Notes: generated from the letters alone by a model not told the origin. Positions 44,703-54,040 are shown, counted from the stretch's first letter. The stretch is DNA of 64,000 nucleotides from Prado023 sp963714995 (GCA_963714995.1 CAVQQP010000017.1:186001-250000), one strand, 5' to 3'. Translations and numbers: made by a program.

Positions 44703-46370
44703 TCACACCACCACGCGCAGGATCTCGTCCAGCGACGTGATCCCCATGGCCACCTTGTGCATCCCGTCCAGGCGCAGCGAGACCATGCCCTCGGCGTGCG
44801 CGACGTTCTCGATCGCCGCGGACGACGCCCGCTCGACGGTCAGCTGCTCGACGGCCTCGCTCACGCTCATCACCTCGTGCAGCGCCAACCGCCCCTTGTA
44901 CCCGGTCTTGGCGCACGCGCCACACCCGACAGCGCGGTACAGCATCGGCACCGGCTCCTCCGGGTTCCACGGGTAGCGGGCGGCGATCAGGGTCTCCGGC
45001 GTCGGCGTGTAGGGCTCCTTGCACTTGCTGCACAGCCGCCGCGCCAGCCGCTGGGCCAGCACGCAGTCCAGCGCCGAGCCCACGAGGAACGGCTCGATGC
45101 CCATCTCGATCAGGCGGGTCACCGCCGAGGGGGCGTCGTTGGTGTGCAGCGTGGCCAGCACGAGGTGGCCGGTCAGCGAGGCCTCGATGGCGATCTGGGC
45201 GGTCTCGTGGTCGCGGATCTCGCCGATCAGGACCACATCGGGGTCCGCGCGCAGGATGGACCGCAGCGCGGCGGCGAACGTCAGCCCGGCCTTCGCGTTG
45301 GTCTGCACCTGGTTGATCCCCGGGAGTCGGTACTCGACCGGGTCCTCGACGGTGATGATGTTCACCTCGGGCTTGTTGATCTGGTGCAGCGTCGAGTAGA
45401 GCGTGGTCGACTTGCCGGAGCCGGTCGGACCGGTCACCAGGATCATCCCGTAGGGCTTGAGGTAGCTGGTCTGGTAGCGGTCGAAGTTGCCACCGGTGAA
45501 CCCGAGGTCCTTGAGGTCCAGCATCGCGGTGGAGTTGTCCAGGATGCGCATGACGACCTTCTCGCCCCACACCGTGGGCAGGGTCGCCACGCGCAGGTCC
45601 ACTTTGCGGCCGTAGGCATTCACCGACAGCCGGCCGTCCTGCGGGATCCGTCGCTCGGCGATGTTGATGTCGGCCATGATCTTCAGCCGGCTGGTGACCC
45701 CGGACTGGATCGACTTCGGCGAGCGCATCACCTCGTGCAGCACGCCGTCGATGCGGAAGCGCACCCGCAGGTCCTGCTCGGCCGGCTCGATGTGGATGTC
45801 CGAGGCGCCGTCCTGGATCCCCTGGGTGATCAGCAGGTTCACGAACTTGACGATCGGGGCTTCCTCGACGACCTCCTTGATCCGGGTCAGGTCCTCCTCG
45901 TCGGTGTTGCGGACCTCGATGGCCGTGCTGAGGCTGTCGAGCTCGTCGCCGGCGCGGTAGGCCCGCGCGATCGCCGCCATGACGTCGCCGCGGGTGGAGA
46001 CCACGGGCTTGAGGTCGACCTTGGCGATCGAGCGGACGTCGTCCAGCGCGATGACGTTGGCGGGGTCCGCCATGGCGATGACGAGCTTGCCCTCGACGAA
46101 GCGCACCGGGACGAGCATGTGCCGCCGGCACACCGCGCCCGGGACCAGCGCCGTGGCCGAGGGGTCGATCAGGGCATCACCGAGGTCGACGTAGTCCAGG
46201 CCGATCTGCGCCGCGAGCGCCCGCACCAGGTCGGCCTCGCTGATCACGCCCTGGTCGACCAGGACCCGACCCATGCTGCGCCCGACCCGGCGCTGCTCCT
46301 GCCCGGCTTCATAGACCTGTTCGGGCGTGGCCAGGCCACGCTCGAGCAGGACATCTCCCAACTGCTTCAC
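44703..46370 (-). CDS. pilB: Type IV pilus extension ATPase PilB with tandem MshEN motifs
   Basis: A 555-residue T2SSE-type ATPase. The N-terminal domain has two MshEN-like 24-residue motifs (LGDVLLERGLATPEQVYEA and MGRVLVDQGVISEADLVRAL), then a C-terminal motor with Walker A TGPTGSGKST, Asp box VEDPVEYRLPG, Walker B VVLIGEIRDHETAQ and His box LATLHTNDAPSAVTRLIEMG, and the zinc-binding CSKCKEPY / CGACAKTG pair. MshEN motifs bind c-di-GMP in MshE; this is inference here. It is intact. It follows the DUF4388 gene by 73 bp. Confidence 0.96.
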   Translation of the reverse strand: MKQLGDVLLERGLATPEQVYEAGQEQRRVGRSMGRVLVDQGVISEADLVRALAAQIGLDYVDLGDALIDPSATALVPGAVCRRHMLVPVRFVEGKLVIAMADPANVIALDDVRSIAKVDLKPVVSTRGDVMAAIARAYRAGDELDSLSTAIEVRNTDEEDLTRIKEVVEEAPIVKFVNLLITQGIQDGASDIHIEPAEQDLRVRFRIDGVLHEVMRSPKSIQSGVTSRLKIMADINIAERRIPQDGRLSVNAYGRKVDLRVATLPTVWGEKVVMRILDNSTAMLDLKDLGFTGGNFDRYQTSYLKPYGMILVTGPTGSGKSTTLYSTLHQINKPEVNIITVEDPVEYRLPGINQVQTNAKAGLTFAAALRSILRADPDVVLIGEIRDHETAQIAIEASLTGHLVLATLHTNDAPSAVTRLIEMGIEPFLVGSALDCVLAQRLARRLCSKCKEPYTPTPETLIAARYPWNPEEPVPMLYRAVGCGACAKTGYKGRLALHEVMSVSEAVEQLTVERASSAAIENVAHAEGMVSLRLDGMHKVAMGITSLDEILRVVV

Positions 46371-46443
46371 GGCCCACGCTCCCCCGCGGGTCCCCGCATC
46401 TCCGGTGCCGGGCCCCGGGCCACCCCTGTGGGCGGCCCAGCCA

Positions 46444-48236
46444 TCACAGTCCTCGAACGCTTGACATCAGGTGGGCGAGCAGGCCCCCGGCCAGCAGATC
46501 GGGCGCGGACTCAGCCGGTTCCCCGCCTGCCGGGGTCTCGTGGGGGTCAGCGGCATCCAGCGTCTCGGCCACGTCCTCGTCGCTGGCGGCATGGGCCCCC
46601 ACCGGCGGGACGTACACGGACGCATCGGCGCCCCCATCGCCCGGGTCGCGTGGCTGCGGCACGAACTGCGCGACCTCGATGACCTCGGGCTGCTCGACCG
46701 GTGCGCGAACTCGACCGGCGCGAAGTCGACCGGCGCGAACTCGGCGGCCTGCACACCTGACACCGGCGCCTGCGGGACCGGGAAGGCATCGGTGTGACCA
46801 TGCCCACGCTCGGTCTCGACCATGTCGGCGAACCCTACGACGGGCACAACCTCGGGAGCAGCGCTCACCGGGGCCTCACCGAGACCCATCTCCTGCGCCC
46901 ATGGCGACCAGGCGAAGGCCTCCCCCGCCGGCTCGGCCGCGGGGGCCACCTCGAACACGGCTGCGGCGAAGCCCTCGTCAACCGGTTCGACGGTGAAGTC
47001 CGACACCGGCGCCTCGTAGGACACCGGATCCGGCTCGTAGGTGACCGGGTCGAGCTCGTAGGCGACCGGCTCAGCATCGAACGCCGGTACCTCGTGTCCG
47101 ACCGGCTCGTAGGACACCGGCTCCGGCTCGTAGGCGGCGACCGTGTCGAGCTCGTAGGTCACCGGCTCCACGCCGAACGCAGGTGAGCCAGGGGCGACCT
47201 CGTAGGCGACAGGCTCGCCGGCGAGCTCCACAGCCTCTGCGCCGAACGCCGGGACCTCGGCCGCGAACCCGACCGAGTCGACGCCCACCCGCGGCGGCTC
47301 AGCGACCTCCCAGGATTCCGCTGCGGCCACCTGCCACTCCTCGACGGCTGCCGGCTCGGTGACGAACAGGTCATGGACATCGGGCGCGAACTCGGGCTGC
47401 GGCGCCGCGACGTCCTCGACCACCGTGACGGCAACCGCCTCGTCTGCCTCAACCACCGGGATTGCCTCAACCAGCTCGGCGACCAGCCCACCACCGGACT
47501 CGAAGCTCTCCAGCAATTGCGCGGTCCGCTCCTGCTCGGCATCTCCCCCACCGACCTGCACCGAGACCAGCCCCCGGCCCATCAGCTGGACCAGGCGAGT
47601 GCCCCCGGCCAACGGGGAGGCGCCCATGGCTGCCAGCACCTCGGCCAGCGTCCGCCGACCATCCACTCGCGCCAGCACGGCCCAGTCCTCGGTGTCCACG
47701 ACCGGTGCGTGGTCCACGGTCGGCGCAAGCGCCAGGACGCTGTCAGCGTCGGGCAGGGCGGCGCGCAGGTCCTGCCACTCCTGGGCACGCTCCCGCGCGG
47801 CGCCGACCAGGTCGTCGACGTCGAGACGCACACCGATGTCTGAGGGGTCCTGCGACCCGACCCACACGGCGAACTCCCCCGAGGTCCAGTCGAGCATCTC
47901 GCCGACTGCCTCGGTGCAGTGCTCGGCCGCCACCTGCTGGGCGGCCTCGCGGTCCACGACGCCGGACTCGACGAGCGCCCGGACCGGGTCCTCGGACTGC
48001 AGGGCCATGGCGAGGTCGTCGGCGGGCACCGGGAGCGCAGCAACAACCCCCCGCAGAAGGCCCGCGCGGGCGCTGTCCGCGGTCGCTGACGAGATCCGGC
48101 CATCCACCAGGTGCACGGTGCCCACGGCATCGGCGGAGGTCACCTGCATCCGCGCGGTGCGCCTGCCCATCCCGAGCAGGGAGAGCACCTCGGCGAGGCT
48201 GAACTCGGACAAGCTGCCGGAGAGGTTGGTCGTCAT
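46444..48236 (-). CDS. DUF4388 (PATAN) protein next to pilB (frame shifted near 46720)
   Basis: About 597 residues. The N-terminus TTNLSGSLSEFSLAEVLSLL is the DUF4388/PATAN start; the following VTSADAVGTVHLVDGRI fits the fold. A long acidic tail (residues 270-550) contains repeats of EPVxYE type (for example EPVSYEPVGHEV, EPVAYELDPVTYEP). The end VYVPPVGAHAASDEDVAE is in another frame. The ATG at 48236 has AGGAGGG upstream. PATAN domains occur in regulators that act on pilus motors in cyanobacteria; its position before pilB suggests such a role. Confidence 0.75.
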
Positions 48237-48375
48237 CGTGTCGGCCCTCCTGGGGTCCTCGCGCGAGTCCGCTGGGCGTGGGCGCACGCGAGCTCACGGC
48301 TCGTCGTCACCACCTGCTCCATGGAACCCTCACCGGATGCTGAAGGCGTGGGCCAGCCCCACTCCTCGGCTGGTG

Positions 48376-48402
48376 AATCGTCAGGAGCCGTCGGTGGCTT
48401 GA
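48376..48402 (-). promoter_or_regulatory. Weak pil-type promoter candidate before the DUF4388 gene
   Basis: TCAAGC (48402-48397) and ACGATT (48381-48376), spaced by 15 nt on the minus strand, overlap the end of aroE and lie 140 nt before the DUF4388 ATG. The -10-like box differs at the first base from CCGAT. Confidence 0.35.
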
Positions 48403-49367
48403 ATTCCTCTGCTCCGTTCGAGTTCAACGCTCAAGGCGGCGCGCATGACCGCGACATCGGGAGCCAGCCCTGTCATGAGCCGCACCTGCTCGACCGCCTG
48501 GAGCAGCAGCATCTCGTCGCCGGCCACCGCGCGACCGCCCGCCGCGACCCACGCGGCGACCAGGGCCGGCGGCCACGGTGCGTAGGAGACGTCCAGCAAC
48601 CACCCGAGTTCCCCCGAGTCGGCGCCCACGAGTCCTGCCCCTGCGGCGGCCGGAACCGTGGACACCACGATCAACGCCTCGTCGCGGGACGGCAGGCGCT
48701 CGGGCCATCCGCGCAGCTCGAGCTGAAGGCCCAGACGTTCAGCGACCTCCGCGAGCGCTCCGGCGGCCTCGGGCCGACGGGCGCAGACCACGACGCTCGG
48801 GCATCCCATCCCCGCCAGTCCAGCCAGCGCCGAGGCCGCGGTCGCTCCCCCGCCGAGCACCATGGCCGGCCCGGGCTCGGCGCCGATCCCGCGCAGCGCC
48901 CCGATGATCCCGACGACGTCCGTGTTGTGACCGATCAATCCCTCGTCGGTGAACACCACGGTGTTGGCCGCACCGACCGCCCCGACCATCTCGCTGGCAC
49001 CGGCCAGCAGCGGCAGCACCGCCCGCTTGAGCGGCATGGTCAGCGACAAGCCCGCCCATTCCGGCCCGCAGGCTGCCAGGAAGCCGGGCAACCCGGCCTC
49101 GTCGACCTCGATCGCGTCGTAGGTCCAGTCGAGCCCCAGCTGTCCGTACGCCGCGCGGTGCAGAACCGGCGAGAGGCTGTGCGCGATCGGACGCCCCAAG
49201 ACAGCCGCCCGCCGCCGCCCGGTGCGCGCAGACCCTCCATCACGGTTCAGACCCTCCAGTCCGGACGGGAGGGTCTGAACGCTCGGGGAGGGTTTGCCGG
49301 GCGTGGAGGGTGTGCCGGATGTGGAGGGTGTGCCGGGCGTGCGGGGGGTGGGGGGCACGCCGGTCAC
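48381..49367 (-). CDS. aroE: Shikimate dehydrogenase with repeat-encoded N-terminal extension
   Basis: A 328-residue AroE. The catalytic domain starts VLGRPIAHSLSPVLHRAAYG, has the catalytic Lys in SLTMPLKRAVLP, the Asp in NTDVVGI and the NADP motif VLGGGATAASALAGL. The GTG at 49367 overlaps the mltG stop (GTGA). Between it (or a GTG three codons later) and the conserved region there is no other ATG or GTG, so the first 50 residues are probably translated. They are a PGTPST-type tandem repeat (18 bp, three units) plus a palindrome-encoded VQTLPSGLEGLN. Such an N-terminus is absent from usual AroE. Confidence 0.9.
   Translation of the reverse strand: MTGVPPTPRTPGTPSTSGTPSTPGKPSPSVQTLPSGLEGLNRDGGSARTGRRRAAVLGRPIAHSLSPVLHRAAYGQLGLDWTYDAIEVDEAGLPGFLAACGPEWAGLSLTMPLKRAVLPLLAGASEMVGAVGAANTVVFTDEGLIGHNTDVVGIIGALRGIGAEPGPAMVLGGGATAASALAGLAGMGCPSVVVCARRPEAAGALAEVAERLGLQLELRGWPERLPSRDEALIVVSTVPAAAGAGLVGADSGELGWLLDVSYAPWPPALVAAWVAAGGRAVAGDEMLLLQAVEQVRLMTGLAPDVAVMRAALSVELERSRGIQATDGS
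49245..49344. repeat. Palindrome and 18-bp tandem repeats in the aroE N-terminus
   Basis: Positions 49245-49280 form a palindrome with perfect 13-bp arms (GTTCAGACCCTCC). Next to it, about 49287-49340, are three 18-bp units on the coding strand of the type CCCGGCACACCCTCCACA, in frame. Both lie in the translated N-terminus of aroE. CRISPR is excluded, as there are no spacers. Confidence 0.85.
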
Positions 49368-50486
49368 TGGGGGTTCGCGGCGAGCCACTCCGACAGCTCC
49401 GACTTGAATCCCAGGAACTCGTTGTAGTCCGCGGTGAACTTGGTCTCGCCGGTGTCCGGGTTGACCGTCACGTAGTACAACCAGTCGCCGTCGGCCGGGT
49501 TCAGGGCCGCCTCCATGGCCGCTTCGCCGGGCGAGTTGATCGGGGTCGGCGGCAGGCCCGGGTTCAGGTAGGTGTTGAACGGCGAGTCGGTGTTCTGCAG
49601 CTCCTCGGTCGTGAGGTTGATGTCCGACTTGCCCAGGGCGTAGTTGACCGTGGCGTCCATCTGGAGGTACCCGTAGGTCCCGCCCCACGTTGCCTCGTCC
49701 AGTCGGTTGTAGATGACCCGGGCGACCTTGTCGAAGTCCTCGGGGTGACCCTCGGACTGGATGAGGCTGGCGATGATCATCGCCTCGTAGGGCGTGATGC
49801 CGTTCGCCTCGGCTCCGGCCTCGAGCCCGATGTTGGCCGCGGCCTCGTCCCAGCGATCGACCAGCCGCGACAGGACGTCTGTTGCCGACTCGCCCTTCTC
49901 CAGCTGGTAGGTGGCAGGGAACAGGAAGCCCTCGGCGTTGTCCTCGAGCATACTTCGGCAGGCCGATCTTGCCGCCCTCCGCGGCTGCGACCAGCTTCTT
50001 CTCCGAGATCCCAGTCGCATCCGAGATCGCCTCGATGCTCTGGGGGAACCGCAGGCCCTCGCGCAGGAGCAGCCTGTCGATGATCCGCGACTCCGGATCG
50101 ATCATCTGCTCGACGGCTGCCTGTGCGCTCATCTCCTTGCGCATGTCGTACAGGCCCGGGCCGATCGACTTGGACCTGGGCTCCTGCCTGGTGGCCTCGA
50201 GCCACGCGTCCACCGACGCCACCACCCCGAGGTCCTTCAGCGTGCGGCCGATCTCCGCGAGCGTCTCGCCATCCTCGACGCGCGCCTCGACCGGGTCGGT
50301 CCCCTCCCCGACGAAGTCCGCCGGCCCGCCGAAGTCGGGGATGTTCTCGAGCGCGAACTTGACGCCCAGGCCGATCATGGCCAGGACGCCCACGCTCAGC
50401 AGGATCGCGATCCACGACCGGCCACGGTGCCGCGGGCCCTCGGGAGGGCGGCTGTCCGAGGTCATCTGCAGGCCGAGGTTGCTCAT
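49364..50486 (-). CDS. mltG: Endolytic transglycosylase MltG (frame shifted near 49950)
   Basis: About 373 residues: cytoplasmic Pro-rich N-terminus, one transmembrane helix (WIAILLSVGVLAMIGLGVKF), LysM-like/YceG domain and the catalytic region ASLIQSEGHPEDFDKVARVI with the conserved Glu, then YGYLQMDATVNYALG and PFNTYLNPGLPPTPINSPGE. MltG trims nascent glycan strands in the periplasm. The frame changes near 49950 (TATGC[T]CGAGG), and the single-base removal joins KYAEDNAEGFLFPATYQ. Length 1,123 nt is 3n+1. Situated between ruvX and aroE, the normal actinobacterial place. Confidence 0.93.
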
Positions 50487-50487
50487 C

Positions 50488-50940
50488 TCACTCCTGAACG
50501 AGGGTCCCGGGCGCGACGCCGGTGGCGCGCTCTCTGTCCACAGCGTATTGGACGATCACCACAGCGGCCGCTTGATCCACGACGGCGCGACTCGTGCGCG
50601 ACGACCGGCCGGCAGCCCGCAGGTCCCGGGTCGCCGACACCGTCGAGAGCCGCTCGTCGACCAGCCGCACCGGGACGGGAGCCACGACGGGCACCAGCTG
50701 GGTGGCGAACTCCCGGGCCAGGGCAGCTGCCTGGCCGGGCCTGCCCGACATCGACAGGGGCAGGCCCACGACGACCTCGACCGCGTCGTGCTCGGCCACC
50801 AGCTCGGCGATGCGGGTGAGGTCGCCGTCACCGCGGGGCACGGTCTCGACCGGGACGGCCAACAGCGCGGACAGGTCGGTGCGGGCCACGCCGATCCGCA
50901 CCGAGCCGACGTCGATCCCGATCCGGACGCCCGGGCGCAC
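50488..50940 (-). CDS. ruvX: Holliday-junction resolvase-like RuvX / YqgF
   Basis: A 150-residue RNase-H-fold protein. GIDVGSVRIGVARTD is the first acidic motif, VVGLPLSMSG the second, and LVDERLSTVSATRDLRAAG the third. It is involved in 16S rRNA 5' processing in bacteria. The GTG at 50940 overlaps the alaS stop by one base, and mltG begins 2 bp after its end. Confidence 0.95.
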   Translation of the reverse strand: MRPGVRIGIDVGSVRIGVARTDLSALLAVPVETVPRGDGDLTRIAELVAEHDAVEVVVGLPLSMSGRPGQAAALAREFATQLVPVVAPVPVRLVDERLSTVSATRDLRAAGRSSRTSRAVVDQAAAVVIVQYAVDRERATGVAPGTLVQE

Positions 50941-53624
50941 TATGCGCGCGCCGCCAGGTACTCGCGGGCCGCCAGCAGCGCCGCCTCGACACCCTCGGGC
51001 TTGGAACCACCGCCCTGCGCAGCATCGGCCTTGCCCCCGCCGCGACCGTCCACGGCGGGCAGCGCCGCGGCCAGGATGTCACGGGCGCTGAGGCCGGCCT
51101 TCTGCCCGACCGGGTTGACCGTCACCAGCAGGGAGACCTTGCCCGAATCGACAGCGGCGCCGACGAGGACCACGGGGAACTCGGTGGAGACCATCTGCAG
51201 CGCGGCGTTGGTGGCCTCGCGAAGGTCGCCCGCGGTCGACCCGTCGGGCAGCGAGTACGTCCACACCCGTGTGCCGCCGATGTCATGGCGGATGCCGATG
51301 GTTCCCTCGATGTTGGCCATGACCGCGGCCTTGCGGAACCGCGCGATCGTGGCCTCGGCCTCCTTGAGCCGGTCCAGGAGCCCGCCGATCCGGTCGGTGA
51401 GCTCCTCGGGCCGGGCCTTGACCATCTGCGCGAGGTTGTTGACCAGGATGTGCTCGCGGGCCAGGTGCCGGTAGGCGTCGGCCCCGACCAGGGCCTCGAT
51501 GCGCCGCACCCCGGAGCCGATCGAGGCCTCGGAGAGGAACTTGACCACGCCGAGCTGCCCGGAGCGGGACGTGTGGGTGCCGCCGCACAGCTCACGAGCC
51601 CAGTCCCCGACCGACACCACGCGCACGCTGTCGCCGTACTTCTCGCCGAACAGGGCCATGGCGCCGATCGCGCGGGCCTGCTCCTGGCTCATGTACTGGG
51701 CGGTGACCTCGAGGTCGTCGAGCAGCAGGGTGTTGACCCGGTCCTCGACGTCGTTCATCACCGAGGCCGGGACGGGCGCGGGGTTGGGGAAGTCGAAGCG
51801 CAACCGACCCGGCGAGTTCTCCGAGCCCATCTGGGTGGCGGTCTCGCCGAGGATCTCGCGGAACGCCTTGTGGATCATGTGGGTCGCGGTGTGCGCCCGC
51901 GAGATCGCCAGGCGGCGCGGGAGGTCGACCTCCCCGATCGCGCTCACGCCGACCTCGGCCTGGCCGTCGGCGACGGTGGCGCGGTGCACGAACAGCCCCG
52001 GCACCGGCTGCTGGACGTCGTAGACCTCGAGCAGGGTCCCGTCGGCCAGGCGGATCAGGCCCTGGTCGCCGATCTGCCCGCCGCCCTCGGCATAGAACGG
52101 GGTGCGGTCCAGGATCGCCTCGACGTGCTCCCCCGGTCCGGCCGCCGCCACCGACTGGCCATCCACGAGCAGGCCGCGCAGGACGCCCTCGCTGACCACC
52201 TCGGTGTACCCGGTGAAGTCCGTGACCCCGGAGGAGTCCATCACCTCGCGGTAGACCGTCGCCGGCGTGAGCCCAGCCTTGCGGACGCGCGCGTCGGCCT
52301 TGGCCCGCTCCTTCTGCTCGGTCATGAGCCGGCGGAAGCCGTCCTCGTCGACCTCGACGCCGGCGTCGGCGGCCATCTCGAGGGTGATCTCGAACGGGAA
52401 GCCGTAGGTGTCGTGCAGCGCGAACACCTGGTCGCCGGGCAGGACGGTGCCGCCCGAGGACTTCACCTTGCTGACCGCGGTGTCGAGCAGCGTCGTGCCG
52501 CGGCCCAGGGTCTCCAGGAAGGAGGCCTCCTCGCCGACGGCGATCGAGGTGATCCGCCCGGCGGCGTCCACGAGCTCGGGGTACTGCGGGCCCATGGCCT
52601 CGATGGCCGCACCGACCAGCTCACCCATCGACGGGTCCTGCGCACCGAGCAGGCGCATCTTCTGCACGACGCGGCGCATGATCCGGCGCAGCACGTAGCC
52701 GCGACCCTCGTTGCCCGGCAGGACCCCGTCACCGATCAGGAACGCACAGGTGCGGGCGTGGTCGGCGACGACCCGCAGGTCGATGTCGGTCTTGTGCACG
52801 GCGCCGTACTTGGCCCCGGACAGCACCATCGCCCGGTCGAGGATGTGCTTGGTGGTGTCGATCTCGTAGATGTTGTCCACGCCCTGCAGCACGGCGGCCA
52901 TCCGCTCGAGGCCCATGCCGGTGTCGATGTTCTTGTTCGGCAGGTCGCCGCGGATGTCGAAGTCGACCTTCGTGCGCACCTCGGAGAGCTCGGACTGCAT
53001 GAACACCAGGTTCCAGACCTCGAGGTAGCGGTCCTCGTCGGCCTCCGGTCCACCCTCGGGGCCATGCTCCGGGCCGCGGTCGTAGTAGATCTCCGAGCAG
53101 GGGCCGCCGGGTCCGGGCACGCCCATGTGCCAGTAGTTGTCCTTCAGGCCGCGGCGCTGGATGCGCTCCATCGGCACGCCGGCGATCGTGTGCCAGATGT
53201 CGATGGCCTCCTCGTCGTCGCCGAGGACCGTGACCCAGAGCTTGTCCTCGGGGAACCCGTAGCCCCCGTTGGACACCGACCCGGTGAGCAGCTCCCAGGC
53301 CAGCGGGATCGCCCCGGCCTTGAAGTAGTCCCCGAACGAGAAGTTGCCCGCCATCTGGAAGAAGGAGGCGTGCCGGGTGGTCTTCCCGACCTCCTCGATG
53401 TCCAGGGTCCGCACGCACTTCTGCACGCTCGTGGCCCGCGGGTAGGGCGGGGTCGCCTGGCCGAGGAAGTACGGCTTGAACGGGACCATGCCCGCGTTGA
53501 CGAACAGCAGGGTCGGGTCGTCGAGCAGCAGGCTCGCGCTGGGCACGGGGGTGTGCCCGCGCGTGGAGAAGAAGTCCAGGAACCGCCGGCGGATCTCGGC
53601 GGAGTCCATCTGGTCCAGGCTCAT
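50940..53624 (-). CDS. alaS: Alanyl-tRNA synthetase
   Basis: An 894-residue AlaRS charging tRNA-Ala. The class II motifs (FVNAGMVPFKPYFLGQ; ATSVQKCVRTLDIEEVGKT) and editing domain HxxxH (AHTATHMIHKAF) with CGGTHTSRSGQLG are clear, as is the C-terminal Gly-rich C-Ala domain. It is intact. It overlaps the small upstream gene by ATGA. Confidence 0.98.
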   Translation of the reverse strand: MSLDQMDSAEIRRRFLDFFSTRGHTPVPSASLLLDDPTLLFVNAGMVPFKPYFLGQATPPYPRATSVQKCVRTLDIEEVGKTTRHASFFQMAGNFSFGDYFKAGAIPLAWELLTGSVSNGGYGFPEDKLWVTVLGDDEEAIDIWHTIAGVPMERIQRRGLKDNYWHMGVPGPGGPCSEIYYDRGPEHGPEGGPEADEDRYLEVWNLVFMQSELSEVRTKVDFDIRGDLPNKNIDTGMGLERMAAVLQGVDNIYEIDTTKHILDRAMVLSGAKYGAVHKTDIDLRVVADHARTCAFLIGDGVLPGNEGRGYVLRRIMRRVVQKMRLLGAQDPSMGELVGAAIEAMGPQYPELVDAAGRITSIAVGEEASFLETLGRGTTLLDTAVSKVKSSGGTVLPGDQVFALHDTYGFPFEITLEMAADAGVEVDEDGFRRLMTEQKERAKADARVRKAGLTPATVYREVMDSSGVTDFTGYTEVVSEGVLRGLLVDGQSVAAAGPGEHVEAILDRTPFYAEGGGQIGDQGLIRLADGTLLEVYDVQQPVPGLFVHRATVADGQAEVGVSAIGEVDLPRRLAISRAHTATHMIHKAFREILGETATQMGSENSPGRLRFDFPNPAPVPASVMNDVEDRVNTLLLDDLEVTAQYMSQEQARAIGAMALFGEKYGDSVRVVSVGDWARELCGGTHTSRSGQLGVVKFLSEASIGSGVRRIEALVGADAYRHLAREHILVNNLAQMVKARPEELTDRIGGLLDRLKEAEATIARFRKAAVMANIEGTIGIRHDIGGTRVWTYSLPDGSTAGDLREATNAALQMVSTEFPVVLVGAAVDSGKVSLLVTVNPVGQKAGLSARDILAAALPAVDGRGGGKADAAQGGGSKPEGVEAALLAAREYLAARA

Positions 53625-53929
53625 CAGGTGCTTTTCCTCGTCGGTGCGTGGGTGGGTGCCGGAGCGGGTACCCAGTCGGCGGGGGGCAGGGCGCTGGGCA
53701 CCTCCTCCGCGGTCCCCGTGAGCAGGCGGCCCTCGCGACGGGCCTTCACGTCCTGGAGGCGGCCGAGCCCGTGGGCGGTCCTGCCGGCCAGCTTGCTGGT
53801 CGCCTGCGCGGCGACCTGGGCCGAGCCCAGCGGTCCCAGCTCCTTGGCGCGCACGGCTGCCTGCGTGCCCTTGCGATACGCCACGACTCCGCCCACGGCG
53901 CCAACCACCATCCAGAAGGTCCTACTCAT
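53624..53929 (-). CDS. Small membrane-anchored protein upstream of alaS
   Basis: A 101-residue protein: MSRTFWMVVGAVGGVVAYRK is a short hydrophobic N-terminus, followed by an Ala/Lys-rich helix and a Pro-rich tail (WVPAPAPTHAP). No known family is recognised, although small proteins of this kind are often found between rarA and alaS in actinobacteria. It overlaps alaS by ATGA, so expression is coupled. Confidence 0.65.
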   Translation of the reverse strand: MSRTFWMVVGAVGGVVAYRKGTQAAVRAKELGPLGSAQVAAQATSKLAGRTAHGLGRLQDVKARREGRLLTGTAEEVPSALPPADWVPAPAPTHAPTRKST

Positions 53930-53997
53930 GCGCCCGACCCTATTCCGAAGCGCGCGTGAGCACCGAATCGACGGGAGACCGACCGCCCCTGGGGCCT

Positions 53998-54040
53998 GTG
54001 CTGACGATTCCGACCATTGCATCGTCGGAATCGTCAGCAC
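53998..54040. repeat. Dispersed palindromic element, copy 3 (17-bp arms)
   Basis: GTGCTGACGATTCCGAC (53998-54014) pairs perfectly with 54024-54040 around a 9-nt loop. It abuts the rarA stop codon, the usual place for REP-like elements. Confidence 0.9.

Noticed and set aside
49287..49340. CRISPR array at the tandem repeats
   Set aside because: The units are contiguous 18-bp repeats without unique spacers, and they are in frame within aroE.
48381..50486. An apparent MltG-AroE fusion protein of 701 residues
   Set aside because: The middle of the frame is nonsense; the frame change near 49950 and the GTGA overlap at 49364-49367 show two coupled genes.
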